A stretch of DNA of 64,000 nt from Hyphomonas sediminis (GTDB lineage Bacteria; Pseudomonadota; Alphaproteobacteria; Caulobacterales; Hyphomonadaceae): NCBI RefSeq assembly GCF_019679475.1, contig NZ_JAIEZP010000001.1, forward strand, positions 2,356,001 to 2,420,000, given 5' to 3'. The number at the start of each line of letters is the position of its first letter. The first letter of the stretch is position 1. The position numbers and the translations under genes were made by a program. Of this stretch, positions 28,745 to 38,220 are shown in pieces. The notes beneath the pieces are model-generated. The model made no database searches, had not been told where the DNA came from, and saw only the letters and a program-made list of their open reading frames with translations.

Positions 28745-30847
28745 GTGCAAGAGGGGGACAGCTTCTTCCGAAAGCTCGCGCGAGATGCGACCGCAATTGT
28801 TGGTCCGGATTCGCGCGCATTGCTGCTTGCGTTCGCCATGTGTGGCGGGGCCGCGGTCTATTTGTCGGTCCCATTTGAGCCGACCCTGACTGAAACCATT
28901 GGTCTGTTTTCCGGCGGCGCAATCCTCATTGTGCTCGTTCGCCGCTTTCACAGCTCCAACACTGTTTATGCTTCGGTGATCGCCCTTTTCGGCGTGGTGC
29001 TCGGCTATTCGGCGGGCGCGCTCAGGGCCAGGCTCGTCGATGCCCCCATTATCGAGCGCGAAACCCGACCTGTTATGCTTGAGGGGTGGGTGGCGAACAT
29101 CGAGTCCGGCCAAAAGGGTCCAAGGCTAAAGATCAATGTCCATTCCATTGCGGGTTTTCCGCATGACGCGCTGCCCAAAACAGTAAGGGTCACCCATCGC
29201 GCGCGGATTGAAGTGTCGTCAGGTCGCTTCGTGCGATGTTGGGTCGTGCTCCGCCCCCCGCCATCGCCAACCATCTCCGGGGATTATGATTTCAGGCGGC
29301 AGGCATATTTCCAACAACTTGGCGCGGTTGGATACGTCCAGGGAAGATGCCGTGGCGGCGCTCTTGGGGCGCCGCATTCCTTTTCCGAGCGCGCCGAACT
29401 TTGGATTGCCGCAAAGCGCAGAAACGCGGCTGTGTATATCAACGATGCGGCCGGCGAGCGCGCCGGCGGCTTGGCAGCCGCTTTGATCGCCGGCGATCGC
29501 AGCTTTCTTTCTCAGGAAGATCAGGAAGCCATGCGGAACACAGGCCTCGCCCATCTTCTGGCAATTTCGGGACTGCATCTGTCGATCGTTGGCGGACTGA
29601 CATTCTTCATGGTTCGACGGCTGCTTGTCCTCATCGAGCCTCTGGCGCTTCGGGTTCCGGTGCAAAAGATTGCGGCGGTTGTCGCGCTGACGGTCTGCGC
29701 CGCCTATCTGATTGCGTCCGGCGCAACGGTCTCTACGCAGCGGGCCTTCATAATGGCGGCAATTGTTTTCCTTGCGGTGGTATTTGACAGGGCAGCAATC
29801 AGTCTGCGCACCTTCGCCGTCGCGTTCATCGTTATCGTTTTGGTTCAGCCTGAAAGCGTTCTGACGCCGGGTTTCCAGATGTCTTTCGCCGCTACCGGCG
29901 CCTTAATCGCGGCGTACGAAGTGTGGCGCAATCATAGGTCTACGAAAGAGCGTGTCCTCGGCCCTATGGCGTTCGCCTGGGCGTCGATCATCGTTACATC
30001 AGTAGTATCCGATGCAGCTACCGCGCCATTTTCGTTCTACCATTTCGACCGCCTCTCGCCGGTGGGCTTGTTTGCCAACTTCGCGATCATGCCAGTCGTA
30101 ACCTTCGTCGCGGCACCGGCCGCCGCCTTGGCGGTTATCCTTGCCATCTTCGGACACGCCGATATCGGTCTCCATCTATTTGGCCAGTCCCTGGAACTGG
30201 TCTTGTCGATGACGCATTTCTTCAACGATCTTTCCCCTGGCGTGGTGCGTATGCCCGTGCCAATGCCGTCATCCGCATTGCTCTGCCTGTCGCTGTCACT
30301 GGCGGCCATAATGATCTTTTCTGGCTGGATGCGCATTCTTGGCGGTCTGGCGCTCATGCTGCCCGCGGTCCTCCTGTGGATCGACGCTCCGCGCATTTTG
30401 CTTCATTGGTCAGCGTCCGGGGATGTATTCATTGCTGATGACAGCGGATACGTCTCACGGATCGAGCTGACGAAAGGGGAGGGGCTAGCGCCTCTGCGTT
30501 TCAGTGAGGCGGAAGATGCGCCGGTTTGTGGCGCGCCAGTGTGCGACTATTCCTCTCTGGACGGAAGAACAATCCGTATATCTGGAATGCCCGGCCAAAC
30601 GGATGCCAAGTTCGTAGGCTTGCATATCGCCCTTGGGCGCAGCTCGACGCAGCCGGAAATGGAACTGGACTGGAGTGAAATTGAAGCTCTGGGCAGCGTC
30701 AGCATCTATATCCAGAATGGCGAACTGAGACTATCCCGAATGCAAAACTGCACCGAACGTCCATGGCGCCGGTGCAGTTCCAACGCTCAGTCCGGGCCGA
30801 AAGGCGCCGCTGCATATTTTTCAGAAATTATTCATAGCGGCGAATGA
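28745..30847 (+). CDS. comEC: ComEC/Rec2 family DNA-uptake channel protein
   Basis: This polytopic inner-membrane protein is related to the channel that carries single-stranded DNA in during natural transformation. The 700-residue form from GTG 28745 (AGGACGGGG upstream) has an N-terminal DUF4131-type region, then the competence domain with [14 protein letters not shown] (about residue 275) and many helices. The last 130 residues ([14 protein letters not shown] onward) are short and lack a visible HxHxDH, so the metallo-beta-lactamase domain seen in some ComEC proteins is absent or degenerate. A longer frame back to 28598 runs antisense to gltX. The 3' end overlaps lexA by 20 bases. Confidence 0.88.
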   Translation: MQEGDSFFRKLARDATAIVGPDSRALLLAFAMCGGAAVYLSVPFEPTLTETIGLFSGGAILIVLVRRFHSSNTVYASVIALFGVVLGYSAGALRARLVDAPIIERETRPVMLEGWVANIESGQKGPRLKINVHSIAGFPHDALPKTVRVTHRARIEVSSGRFVRCWVVLRPPPSPTISGDYDFRRQAYFQQLGAVGYVQGRCRGGALGAPHSFSERAELWIAAKRRNAAVYINDAAGERAGGLAAALIAGDRSFLSQEDQEAMRNTGLAHLLAISGLHLSIVGGLTFFMVRRLLVLIEPLALRVPVQKIAAVVALTVCAAYLIASGATVSTQRAFIMAAIVFLAVVFDRAAISLRTFAVAFIVIVLVQPESVLTPGFQMSFAATGALIAAYEVWRNHRSTKERVLGPMAFAWASIIVTSVVSDAATAPFSFYHFDRLSPVGLFANFAIMPVVTFVAAPAAALAVILAIFGHADIGLHLFGQSLELVLSMTHFFNDLSPGVVRMPVPMPSSALLCLSLSLAAIMIFSGWMRILGGLALMLPAVLLWIDAPRILLHWSASGDVFIADDSGYVSRIELTKGEGLAPLRFSEAEDAPVCGAPVCDYSSLDGRTIRISGMPGQTDAKFVGLHIALGRSSTQPEMELDWSEIEALGSVSIYIQNGELRLSRMQNCTERPWRRCSSNAQSGPKGAAAYFSEIIHSGE

Positions 30848-31511
30848 GGGCAACAAGTCTCCCCTGGACCTCCACCCGGTCCGGGCCAAAAATACGGGTC
30901 TCAAAGGCCGGATTCGCCGCTTCCAGAGCGACAGACGCGCCCTTGCGGCGCAGTCGCTTTAAGGTCGCTTCTTCACCGTCTATCAGCGCGACCACAATGT
31001 CCCCGGTTTGCGCGGTATTGGTTCGCTTCAGGATGACCGTGTCCCCGTTGAGGATACCTGCCTGGATCATGGAATCGCCTTGCACTTCGAGTGCAAAGAA
31101 GTCGTCTCCATCCGGCAAGCCGCCAGGGCTGGCGACCTGTCCGTTGTCCTGCTGGATGGCCGAGATGGGTGACCCTGCCGCAATCCGGCCGACGAGCGGA
31201 ATCATGCCCGGTACGCGCGGGGTCTCTATGCCGTTCGAGGAAACCAGTGCTGGTCGGAAGTCTCGACGTTGACGCGCGCTGGTTTGAGGCACAGCGGAGT
31301 CCGGAAGTTTCAGGACTTCGAGCGCCCGCGCCCGGTTGGCTAGTCGCCGAATGAAGCCGCGCTCTTCCAGCGCAGTGATCAGCCTGTGGATCCCTGACTT
31401 GGAGGCGAGATCAAGCGCTTCTTTCATTTCATCAAAAGAGGGCGACACACCCGTTTCCTTGATGCGATCATTGATGAAGAGCAGCAGCTCTTTCTGCTTG
31501 GTTGTGAGCAT
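30828..31511 (-). CDS. lexA: SOS regulator LexA
   Basis: LexA represses DNA-damage genes and self-cleaves when RecA is activated. The 227-residue protein has an N-terminal winged helix ([17 protein letters not shown]; recognition helix [16 protein letters not shown]), the cleavage bond in GRIAAGSP (Ala-Gly, about residue 123), the catalytic serine in [10 protein letters not shown] and the lysine in [22 protein letters not shown]. Its own promoter is covered by a direct-repeat SOS box, implying autoregulation. Its 3' end overlaps convergent comEC by 20 bases. Unlike Caulobacter, no moaC/moeA lie between trpC and lexA. Confidence 0.96.
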   Translation of the reverse strand: MLTTKQKELLLFINDRIKETGVSPSFDEMKEALDLASKSGIHRLITALEERGFIRRLANRARALEVLKLPDSAVPQTSARQRRDFRPALVSSNGIETPRVPGMIPLVGRIAAGSPISAIQQDNGQVASPGGLPDGDDFFALEVQGDSMIQAGILNGDTVILKRTNTAQTGDIVVALIDGEEATLKRLRRKGASVALEAANPAFETRIFGPDRVEVQGRLVALIRRYE

Positions 31512-31546
31512 GGAGCGGTTCCCGATGCGAATCTATGTTCGCTTTT

Positions 31547-31561
31547 GTTCTACAAGCGTTC
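31547..31561 (-). promoter_or_regulatory. LexA-binding SOS box (GTTC-N7-GTTC type)
   Basis: The plus strand reads GTTC TACAAGC GTTC, an exact match to the alphaproteobacterial LexA operator, a direct repeat of GTTC with seven bases between. It covers the -10 and part of the spacer of the lexA promoter, the right place for autorepression. Two extra GTTC units flank it (31537-31540 and 31565-31568) at non-canonical spacing. Confidence 0.85.
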
Positions 31562-31575
31562 CCGGTTCGGGTCAA
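31547..31575 (-). promoter_or_regulatory. lexA promoter
   Basis: On the minus strand, -35 TTGACC (plus 31570-31575) and -10 TAGAAC (plus 31547-31552) are 17 bases apart. The -10 ends 35 bases before the lexA ATG. The trpC stop lies just upstream, so lexA can be expressed independently of the trp operon. The SOS box overlaps the spacer and the -10. Confidence 0.6.
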
Positions 31576-31577
31576 TC

Positions 31578-32375
31578 TCAACAGGCGAGTTTTAGACGCG
31601 TCACTTGCTCTGCGCGGGAGGCGCCCTGTTTCATCAGCCATTCGCCAATCAGGAACCGCCGTGCGCCGACATTTCGCAGGCGGACGATGCTTTCTGGATC
31701 CGCAATGCCGCTTTCCGAAACGAGGACGCGCCCTTCGGGAAGCATCGTGGCCAGCCTTTCCGTCGTCGTCAGGTCCGTGACCATGCGTTTGAGGTCGCGG
31801 TTGTTCACGCCGATGAGGGGAGAAGAAAGGCGCAATGCACGCTCCATCTCCACTTCATCATGGGTCTCGATCAAAACGTCCATGCCAAGACGGATAGCCG
31901 TGTCGTGGAGTTCTGCTGCAAGCACATCATCCACCGCCGACATAATCACGAGGATGCAGTCTGCTCCATGTGCCCGGGATTCGATGATTTGCACGGGGTC
32001 GATCATGAAGTCCTTGCGCAGCAATGGCATGCTGACGGCCGCGCGGATGGCGGCGAAATCTTCAAGCGTTCCGCCGAAGCTGGGCGTATCCGTCAGTACC
32101 GAGAGACAGGCCGCGCCGCCGCGTTCATAGTCCTGCGCGATCGCAACCGGGTCTGCGCCTGGGAGAATGTCGCCCGCCGATGGGCTCTTGCGTTTGATCT
32201 CGCAAATCAGGGCATTGTGGCCAGCGCTGGCGACGGCCTCCAACGCTTTTCCAAACCCGCGCACAGGAGACGCCGCCGCCGCCGCCGCTTCCAGCTCCCC
32301 TAGACTGCGCGCCAGCTTCAGGACGCGAACTTCATCCCGTTTGTAGTCAATGATGCGATCAAGGGCCGTGGCCAT
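31578..32375 (-). CDS. trpC: Indole-3-glycerol phosphate synthase
   Basis: TrpC closes the indole ring in tryptophan synthesis. This is the monofunctional 265-residue TIM-barrel form, not fused to TrpF. ALICEIKRKSPSAGDI (about residue 55) and MPLLRKDFMIDPVQI (about 115) are the active-site motifs, and VLVSESGIADPE lies near the C-terminus. It directly abuts trpD and is the last trp gene of the ppiD-trpEGDC unit; trpF, trpB and trpA are not in the window. Confidence 0.97.
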   Translation of the reverse strand: MATALDRIIDYKRDEVRVLKLARSLGELEAAAAAASPVRGFGKALEAVASAGHNALICEIKRKSPSAGDILPGADPVAIAQDYERGGAACLSVLTDTPSFGGTLEDFAAIRAAVSMPLLRKDFMIDPVQIIESRAHGADCILVIMSAVDDVLAAELHDTAIRLGMDVLIETHDEVEMERALRLSSPLIGVNNRDLKRMVTDLTTTERLATMLPEGRVLVSESGIADPESIVRLRNVGARRFLIGEWLMKQGASRAEQVTRLKLAC

Positions 32376-33401
32376 CTAGTCGATCTCCCGCGAGGTGCGG
32401 ACAAGCGTGTTGAGTGTTTCCCGCGCGGCTCCGCTATCAATTGCCGCTGAAGCTTTCGTTACACCTGCAGGCAGGTCTTCCACCAGTCCGCTCACGAGCA
32501 GGCCTGCTGCGGCATTCATCAAAACAATGTCCCGGAAGGGGCCTTCTCGGCCATCCAGAAGATCTCGAATAGCTGCGGCGTTATCTTCCGGCGCGCCCCC
32601 CTCAAGGCGGGAGAGAGGGTGGGTTGGAAGCCCAGCATCGTCTGGAATAAGCTCGAAATGGCGAACCGTGTCCGGTGTAACTTCGCAAACCAGCGTAGCG
32701 CCGGAGATGGAAATCTCATCAATCCCGTCCACACCATGAACGACCCACGCCCGCTTTGTGCCCAGCGCTTTCAAGGCTTCAGCCATGGGGCTTACCCATT
32801 GCCGGTCATACACGCCGAGAACGGAGTATTCTGCGCCAGCAGGATTGGAGAGAGGGCCGAGCAGGTTGAAAATGGTCCGGATACCAAGCTTGTTCCGGAT
32901 CGGCGCTACATGGCGCATAGCCGAGTGATAGCTGCGGGCAAAAAGGAAGCCGACGCCAGCGGTGTCGAGGCAAGCGCGGAACGCCGTATCGCTCAGCTCC
33001 AATCGCAGCCCGAGCGCTTCCAGCACATCTGCCGAGCCTGTCTTGGGCGGGACCGAGCGGTTACCATGCTTCGCTACCCGTCCACCGGACGCGGCAATCA
33101 CTATTGCGCTCGCCGTAGATGTGTTCAGCGACTTCCAGGGGAGCCCGCCGGTCCCGCAGGTGTCCAGAAGAGGGCCGTCAACGCTGACCTGACGTGCATG
33201 CTGCCGCATGATGCGTGCGCCAGCGGTCAACTCATTCGCGGTCTCACCGCGAACTGTCAGGCCCGCCAGAAACGCTCCAACTTCTTCGGGTGACGCTTCG
33301 CCGGACAGCAAAGTATCGAATGCGCCTTCGAGAATGGGGCCATCGAGCGGCAGCCCGCGTGCGATCGCTTTGATCGCTTCGTTCAGCGCGCCCCCAGTCA
33401 C
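32376..33401 (-). CDS. trpD: Anthranilate phosphoribosyltransferase
   Basis: TrpD transfers phosphoribose from PRPP to anthranilate. The 341-residue protein has the PRPP-binding LLDTCGTGGLPWKSLNTST (about residue 78) and KHGNRSVPPKTGSADVLE (about 108). The start is a GTG overlapping the trpG stop (GTGA), and its stop abuts the trpC start, indicating tight translational coupling. Confidence 0.97.
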   Translation of the reverse strand: MTGGALNEAIKAIARGLPLDGPILEGAFDTLLSGEASPEEVGAFLAGLTVRGETANELTAGARIMRQHARQVSVDGPLLDTCGTGGLPWKSLNTSTASAIVIAASGGRVAKHGNRSVPPKTGSADVLEALGLRLELSDTAFRACLDTAGVGFLFARSYHSAMRHVAPIRNKLGIRTIFNLLGPLSNPAGAEYSVLGVYDRQWVSPMAEALKALGTKRAWVVHGVDGIDEISISGATLVCEVTPDTVRHFELIPDDAGLPTHPLSRLEGGAPEDNAAAIRDLLDGREGPFRDIVLMNAAAGLLVSGLVEDLPAGVTKASAAIDSGAARETLNTLVRTSREID

Positions 33402-33970
33402 TGCTTGATCCTTGAGAGAAAATTCTTGAGCAGGGCATGGCCATGTTCAGTCAGGATGCTTTCAGGGTGGAACTGAACGCCAAAGATCGGTCGGTCCTTA
33501 TGGTGCACGGCCATGATCTCTCCATCGTCGGTATGGGCGTCGGCGATCAATGCATCGGGGAGGTCGTCGGTGCGGATCGCGAGCGAGTGGTAGCGAACCA
33601 CCTGGTATGTTTCCGGCAGCCCCTCAAACAGACCCGTCTGATTGTTACGGATCTCGGAAATCTTACCGTGACGGATTTCCCGTGCACGGATCACTGCGCC
33701 GCCAAATGCCTGCCCAATCGCCTGGTGCCCCAGGCAAACGCCCAGGATGGGCAATCTCGCCGGCGCCGCCTTCAAAAGGTCTAGGCAGATGCCCGCTTCA
33801 TTTGGTGTGCAAGGACCCGGCGAAAGAAGAACACCATCCGGCGCCAGGCCAAGCGCTTCCTCAACCGTCAGCTGGTCATTCCGCACGACATGCGTCCGCG
33901 CACCCAGTTCTTCCAGATAGTGGACCAGGTTCCAGGTGAAGCTGTCATAGTTGTCGATGACGAGGATCAT
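33398..33970 (-). CDS. trpG: Anthranilate synthase glutamine amidotransferase component
   Basis: This class I glutaminase provides ammonia to TrpE and may also serve aminodeoxychorismate synthase for folate. The 190-residue protein carries the nucleophile in GVCLGHQAIGQAFGG (Cys about 79) and the His/Glu pair in GVQFHPESILTEHG. Start and stop overlap trpE and trpD by four bases each. Confidence 0.95.
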   Translation of the reverse strand: MILVIDNYDSFTWNLVHYLEELGARTHVVRNDQLTVEEALGLAPDGVLLSPGPCTPNEAGICLDLLKAAPARLPILGVCLGHQAIGQAFGGAVIRAREIRHGKISEIRNNQTGLFEGLPETYQVVRYHSLAIRTDDLPDALIADAHTDDGEIMAVHHKDRPIFGVQFHPESILTEHGHALLKNFLSRIKQ

Positions 33971-35391
33971 TGGTCGTGCTCGTAGGCTGCAGCCAGCTCC
34001 GCTGCGCGTCGTAGCGCGCCTGATTTGTGGACCGTTTCATCGTATTCATACTGCGCATCGGAATCGAGAACGACGCCGCCGCCCGCCTGAATATGCAACA
34101 CGCCGTCTTTCAGCACCGCCGTACGCAACGCGATACAGGTGTCGAGGTCACCGTTCCACCCAAAATAGCCCACCGCGCCGCCATAGATGCCGCGCCGATG
34201 CGTTTCCATCTCATCGATGATCTGCATGGCGCGGATCTTCGGCGCGCCCGAAACCGTCCCTGCGGGGAACCCGGCCAGCAAGGCGTCAACCGCGTCGAGG
34301 CCCGGGCGCAAATTGCCTTCTACATGGCTGACAATATGCATCACGTGACTGTAGCGTTCGACGATGAATTGCTCGGTCACTTCCACTGACCCGAATTCGG
34401 CAACCCGGCCAACATCGTTCCTGCCAAGGTCCAGCAGCATCAGGTGTTCCGCGCGTTCCTTTGGATCGTTCAGCAACTCCTCGGCGCGGCGCGCATCTTC
34501 TGCGGGGATGCCGCTACGTGGTCGTGTTCCAGCGATCGGGCGGATTGCAACCCGGCCCTCACGAAGGCGCACCAGAATTTCCGGGCTCGAGCCAACCAGC
34601 CGGACGGTGCCCAGATTAATATGGAACATGAAAGCCGACGGGTTCAGGCGCCGAAGCGCCCGGTAGAGGCTGATCGACTTCTGCCGGAAAGGCGCCGAAA
34701 ACCGCTGACTGGGCACCACCTGAAAGATATCGCCTGCCTTGATGTAATCGCGACACGCTTCAACGATCTCGAAATATCGCTCCTTCGATGTGTCCGATAT
34801 CAGATCGACCGCCTGTGCCACACCATCCTTGGGCGGAAGGGAGGGCAAACTTTCAAGTTGCGCTTCAACGTGATCCAGTAGGGCATTGATTTCGGCTTCA
34901 TCAGCGCCATTCACACGGCCAATCAGCAGCAGTTCTTGATAGATGTGATCGAAGATCACCATGACGCGCGGGATGACAAGCAAAGCTTCCGGCACATCCA
35001 GCTGGTCAGGCTTGGTAATGCTGACGGGTTCGACATATTGGATCATGTCGTACCCAACATAGCCGAATGCGCCCGACGCCATGGGGGGCAGGGCCTCGCT
35101 TGTTTCAGCCTGGGCAGATTGGGTGAACACCCGCAATGCGTCGACCGGCGCCTGTGGCATAATCTGCGCATCGGAGAAGTCAGCGCTTTTGCTGGTTTCC
35201 GCAATGCCATTGTGGATACGAAACCAGGTCTCCGGCTTCAGACCGATAAAGGAGTATCTCCCTAGACGTTCGCCGCCGGCAATCGACTCAAACAGGAATG
35301 TGCCCGGGTCATCAGAGCCGAGCTTCATCATGGCGCCAACCGGCGTTTCAATATCGCCGATGCGCCGCCTGACGATTAGGCGGGCCGTCAT
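33967..35391 (-). CDS. trpE: Anthranilate synthase component I
   Basis: TrpE converts chorismate to anthranilate with ammonia from TrpG. The 474-residue chorismate-binding protein has RPIAGTRPRSG (about residue 278), HLMLLDLGRNDVGRVA (about 305) and AGFPAGTVSGAPKIRAMQIID (about 370; GAPK motif). No leader peptide or attenuator is visible, because the gene overlaps ppiD upstream by four bases, so transcription must begin before ppiD. Confidence 0.95.
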   Translation of the reverse strand: MTARLIVRRRIGDIETPVGAMMKLGSDDPGTFLFESIAGGERLGRYSFIGLKPETWFRIHNGIAETSKSADFSDAQIMPQAPVDALRVFTQSAQAETSEALPPMASGAFGYVGYDMIQYVEPVSITKPDQLDVPEALLVIPRVMVIFDHIYQELLLIGRVNGADEAEINALLDHVEAQLESLPSLPPKDGVAQAVDLISDTSKERYFEIVEACRDYIKAGDIFQVVPSQRFSAPFRQKSISLYRALRRLNPSAFMFHINLGTVRLVGSSPEILVRLREGRVAIRPIAGTRPRSGIPAEDARRAEELLNDPKERAEHLMLLDLGRNDVGRVAEFGSVEVTEQFIVERYSHVMHIVSHVEGNLRPGLDAVDALLAGFPAGTVSGAPKIRAMQIIDEMETHRRGIYGGAVGYFGWNGDLDTCIALRTAVLKDGVLHIQAGGGVVLDSDAQYEYDETVHKSGALRRAAELAAAYEHDQ

Positions 35392-37301
35392 TGTGCTGCC
35401 GTGATCGAGCGCTTGTAAGCAGCAATTGCGGCCGGGTTTTCGCGCACTTTCACCGCGCGGCGAATTTCGTCATCCAGCGCTTCGCCAAGGTCTGATGTCA
35501 GCGCGTTGGTGATGTCCGCTGTCGCAGCAACGCCCATGCCGGCCACTGTATCGGGGGTAGGCGGATTAACGCTGACGACCTTGAGGATGGCAAACATCGA
35601 ACCATCCCCTGTCGGCAGGCTAACGATGCTTCCGGCCGGATTGTTGAACGTCGCCTGCATAAGCGGAGCGGGCACACCCATAGCCTGAGCGTTGGAGCGC
35701 GACACGGGTTCCGGCAGCCGGTCGACCTCGGCGCCCGCATTCGCTGCAGCCGCTTCAAACGAAACCTCGCGGCTCTGCAGTCTCTGGGTCAGCTCAGCGA
35801 CGGCGGCTTGAGTGGCCGTCGCTTTGCGCTCAGCGACGACAAGCTCGCGCACAACGTTCTTGATCGTGTCGAATTCCGGAGTGGTCGGCGGAACAATCTT
35901 GCGCGGCGAGATGAGGATGACAGCCCCGGACACATCAAACCGGCTGCTGATTTCGTTCTCGGGCAGGCGGAACGCCTGGGGCAGGGCTTCCGGCACGTCA
36001 GCAAGCAGTGTCGTGCGGGCGCCATGTTCCATTGTGCCAGCCTGATCGATTGGAGCAAGGCTAATCACCGGCACGCCGATATCGGCGGCAATCTGGTTGA
36101 TATCATGGCCGGCGGCGAGCGCTTCATCCATGGCCTCAAGGGCCGTGGCGAACAGCATCTGACCACGCTCACGGGCAAGGCTCATGCGGATCTCTTCGGA
36201 GACCTCTTCCAGCGGCTTCACAGCGCCCGGTTGGACTGAGATGAGGCGAGTGACCATCCATTGACTATTCACTTCGCGTGGGCCGAACATCGCGCCGCTC
36301 TGCTTGCCGGGGCCAAACATGGCGTCGCGCAGGGCTTCGTCCGCAATATCTTCAGCGCGCGCGGTGCGCATATTGATGGAGTTGGCTCCGGTGACGCTAT
36401 TGGGGTCGGCGCCGCCCGCCAGAAGGCCAAAAGCTGTCCGGGCCGCATCTCGCGTCGGGAACAGAAGTTCAGCGTAGGTGCGCTGGTCCGGCGCCGAAAA
36501 ACGCTCGGATTTTGTCGCTTCGTAAACTGTGGCGATCTCCTGATCGGTTACTTCCACCTTGCCGGTGAAGTCGTCGGTCGACACACGCAGAATATCAATC
36601 GCCCGGCGCTCGGGTTGCTTCAGACGCTCCAGGTGCTCGTCATAATAAGCTTTCACCTCGGCATCGGTCGGGGTTGCTGGCGCGGGCAGCTTTGAAGTGT
36701 CGAAGAAGAACCAGGCCACCTCGCGCGTTTCCCCCAGATACTGCGCCTGAATATCGGCTAGGACTTTGGGGCCGTACACGGCAACTGTGCCGCCTGTGCC
36801 AAGCGCTCGAATGAGAATGTCATCCTGCAGCTGACGCTCGAATTGTGCCGGCGTCATACCCAGCTGAGATATGCGGTCGCGGAACATGGCCGGGTCCAGT
36901 TCGCCTGTCAGCGGGTTCTGGAAGGCCTGAATCGTATTCATTTCCTCGACCACAGCTTCCGGTGAGGGGGAAATTCCGATGCTCTCGCCATAGCCCAGGC
37001 GTGTCACGCGGGCTTTTTCCACCTCGATGATTTGGTCAATCAGGCCTTCTTCAAGTGCCTCTGACTTGCTCATAGGCTTTTCAGCAGTCGCGTTGATGTT
37101 GCGCAGCACGCTTTCTACGCGGAAGTCCAGGTCCGCTGGATCGACACCGCGATTCCCGGCTGCCACTACGTTGGCGCCAAGCCCGCTGCGGATCTGATTG
37201 ACGACGGCGTCAACGCCCCAAAACGCCATCCCGACGATAATGATGATGAAAACCAGCTTCCCGAGGGGGGAACGGGTCAGCTTCTTCATAAATGCGAGCA
37301 T
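35388..37301 (-). CDS. ppiD: PpiD-like membrane-anchored periplasmic peptidyl-prolyl isomerase/foldase
   Basis: This envelope folding factor is anchored in the inner membrane. It has 637 residues: a short cytoplasmic start, one transmembrane helix (LGKLVFIIIIVGMAFWGVDAVV, about residues 13-34), a SurA_N-like chaperone region and a parvulin-type middle domain around residues 230-370 that looks weakly conserved, so isomerase activity is uncertain. It heads the ppiD-trpE-trpG-trpD-trpC operon, an order shared with other alphaproteobacteria. ATG 37289 in frame is an alternative start. It is divergent from tpiA over 87 bases. Confidence 0.88.
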   Translation of the reverse strand: MLAFMKKLTRSPLGKLVFIIIIVGMAFWGVDAVVNQIRSGLGANVVAAGNRGVDPADLDFRVESVLRNINATAEKPMSKSEALEEGLIDQIIEVEKARVTRLGYGESIGISPSPEAVVEEMNTIQAFQNPLTGELDPAMFRDRISQLGMTPAQFERQLQDDILIRALGTGGTVAVYGPKVLADIQAQYLGETREVAWFFFDTSKLPAPATPTDAEVKAYYDEHLERLKQPERRAIDILRVSTDDFTGKVEVTDQEIATVYEATKSERFSAPDQRTYAELLFPTRDAARTAFGLLAGGADPNSVTGANSINMRTARAEDIADEALRDAMFGPGKQSGAMFGPREVNSQWMVTRLISVQPGAVKPLEEVSEEIRMSLARERGQMLFATALEAMDEALAAGHDINQIAADIGVPVISLAPIDQAGTMEHGARTTLLADVPEALPQAFRLPENEISSRFDVSGAVILISPRKIVPPTTPEFDTIKNVVRELVVAERKATATQAAVAELTQRLQSREVSFEAAAANAGAEVDRLPEPVSRSNAQAMGVPAPLMQATFNNPAGSIVSLPTGDGSMFAILKVVSVNPPTPDTVAGMGVAATADITNALTSDLGEALDDEIRRAVKVRENPAAIAAYKRSITAAQ

Positions 37302-37388
37302 GCAGCGTTTCTCTATTTCTGGGGTTTGCCCGGTGGCTCAGAGCTTGCTAGGCGACCGATCTATGACTTGCAAGAGAGGGAAGGCCGC

Positions 37389-38138
37389 ATGCCACGCACG
37401 CTGATCGCTGGAAACTGGAAAATGAATGGCCTGAGAGCCAATCTGGCGGAAATCGAACAGGTAGGCGCCGCTGTGCCTGCTTCCGATTTGGGACCGGAAG
37501 TCCTTCTTTGCCTGCCAGCGACATTGATTCAGGCCGCTGCGGCTTCTGTAGTCGGCTCCGGGCTTAAAATTGGCGGTGAAACCTGCCATTCGAAGGAAAA
37601 AGGCGCACACACCGGCGATATTTCTGCAGAAATGCTGAAAGATGCTGGCGCCAGCTTCGTCATCGTTGGCCATTCGGAGCGCCGCGCAGATCACGCCGAG
37701 ACAGATTCTGTTGTCGCTGCGCAGGCGTCCGCTGCGCTTCGCGCGGGACTGACTCCGATTATCTGCGTTGGTGAAACATTGGCCGAGCGCGATGCCGGAG
37801 AGGTGTTGAAAATTATCTCCAGTCAGATGGCAGGATCGATTCCTCAGGATGCTGAAGCGAGCACCATTGTGATCGCGTATGAGCCAGTTTGGGCTATCGG
37901 CACGGGCCGCGTTGCGAATACGGACCAGATTGCTGAGGTTCACGGCCTGATCCGAAACCTTCTGACCGATCGCTTCGGAGAAGCTGGGAAGGGCGTGCGC
38001 ATTCTTTATGGAGGCAGCATGAATCCCGGAAACGCTGCAGAAATTCTGGGAGTTGCTGAGGTAAATGGCGGCCTGATCGGTGGCGCCAGCTTGAAGGCGG
38101 CAGACTTTCTCGCCATCTACCGGCAGGCGGCCCAATAA
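37389..38138 (+). CDS. tpiA: Triosephosphate isomerase
   Basis: TpiA interconverts dihydroxyacetone phosphate and glyceraldehyde 3-phosphate. The 249-residue TIM barrel has IAGNWKMNG (Asn/Lys, residues 7-15), the catalytic histidine in VIVGHSERR (about residue 93), the catalytic glutamate in AYEPVWAIGTG (about 165) and the phosphate loop GGSMNPGNA. The frame opens upstream at 37326, but ATG 37389 gives the family N-terminus. tpiA-secG-pyrG is a common alphaproteobacterial order. Confidence 0.97.
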   Translation: MPRTLIAGNWKMNGLRANLAEIEQVGAAVPASDLGPEVLLCLPATLIQAAAASVVGSGLKIGGETCHSKEKGAHTGDISAEMLKDAGASFVIVGHSERRADHAETDSVVAAQASAALRAGLTPIICVGETLAERDAGEVLKIISSQMAGSIPQDAEASTIVIAYEPVWAIGTGRVANTDQIAEVHGLIRNLLTDRFGEAGKGVRILYGGSMNPGNAAEILGVAEVNGGLIGGASLKAADFLAIYRQAAQ

Positions 38139-38220
38139 CTTGTATGGAACCGCTGACTTGGCGAACCGCATGATAGGGGTTATGCGGGCGCCTTGAAATT
38201 CAGGAAAGCTGGTCGCGCCC

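Noticed and set aside
35388-37301. trp attenuator or leader peptide before trpE
   Set aside because: trpE overlaps ppiD by four bases, so there is no leader; regulation by attenuation at this point is not possible.
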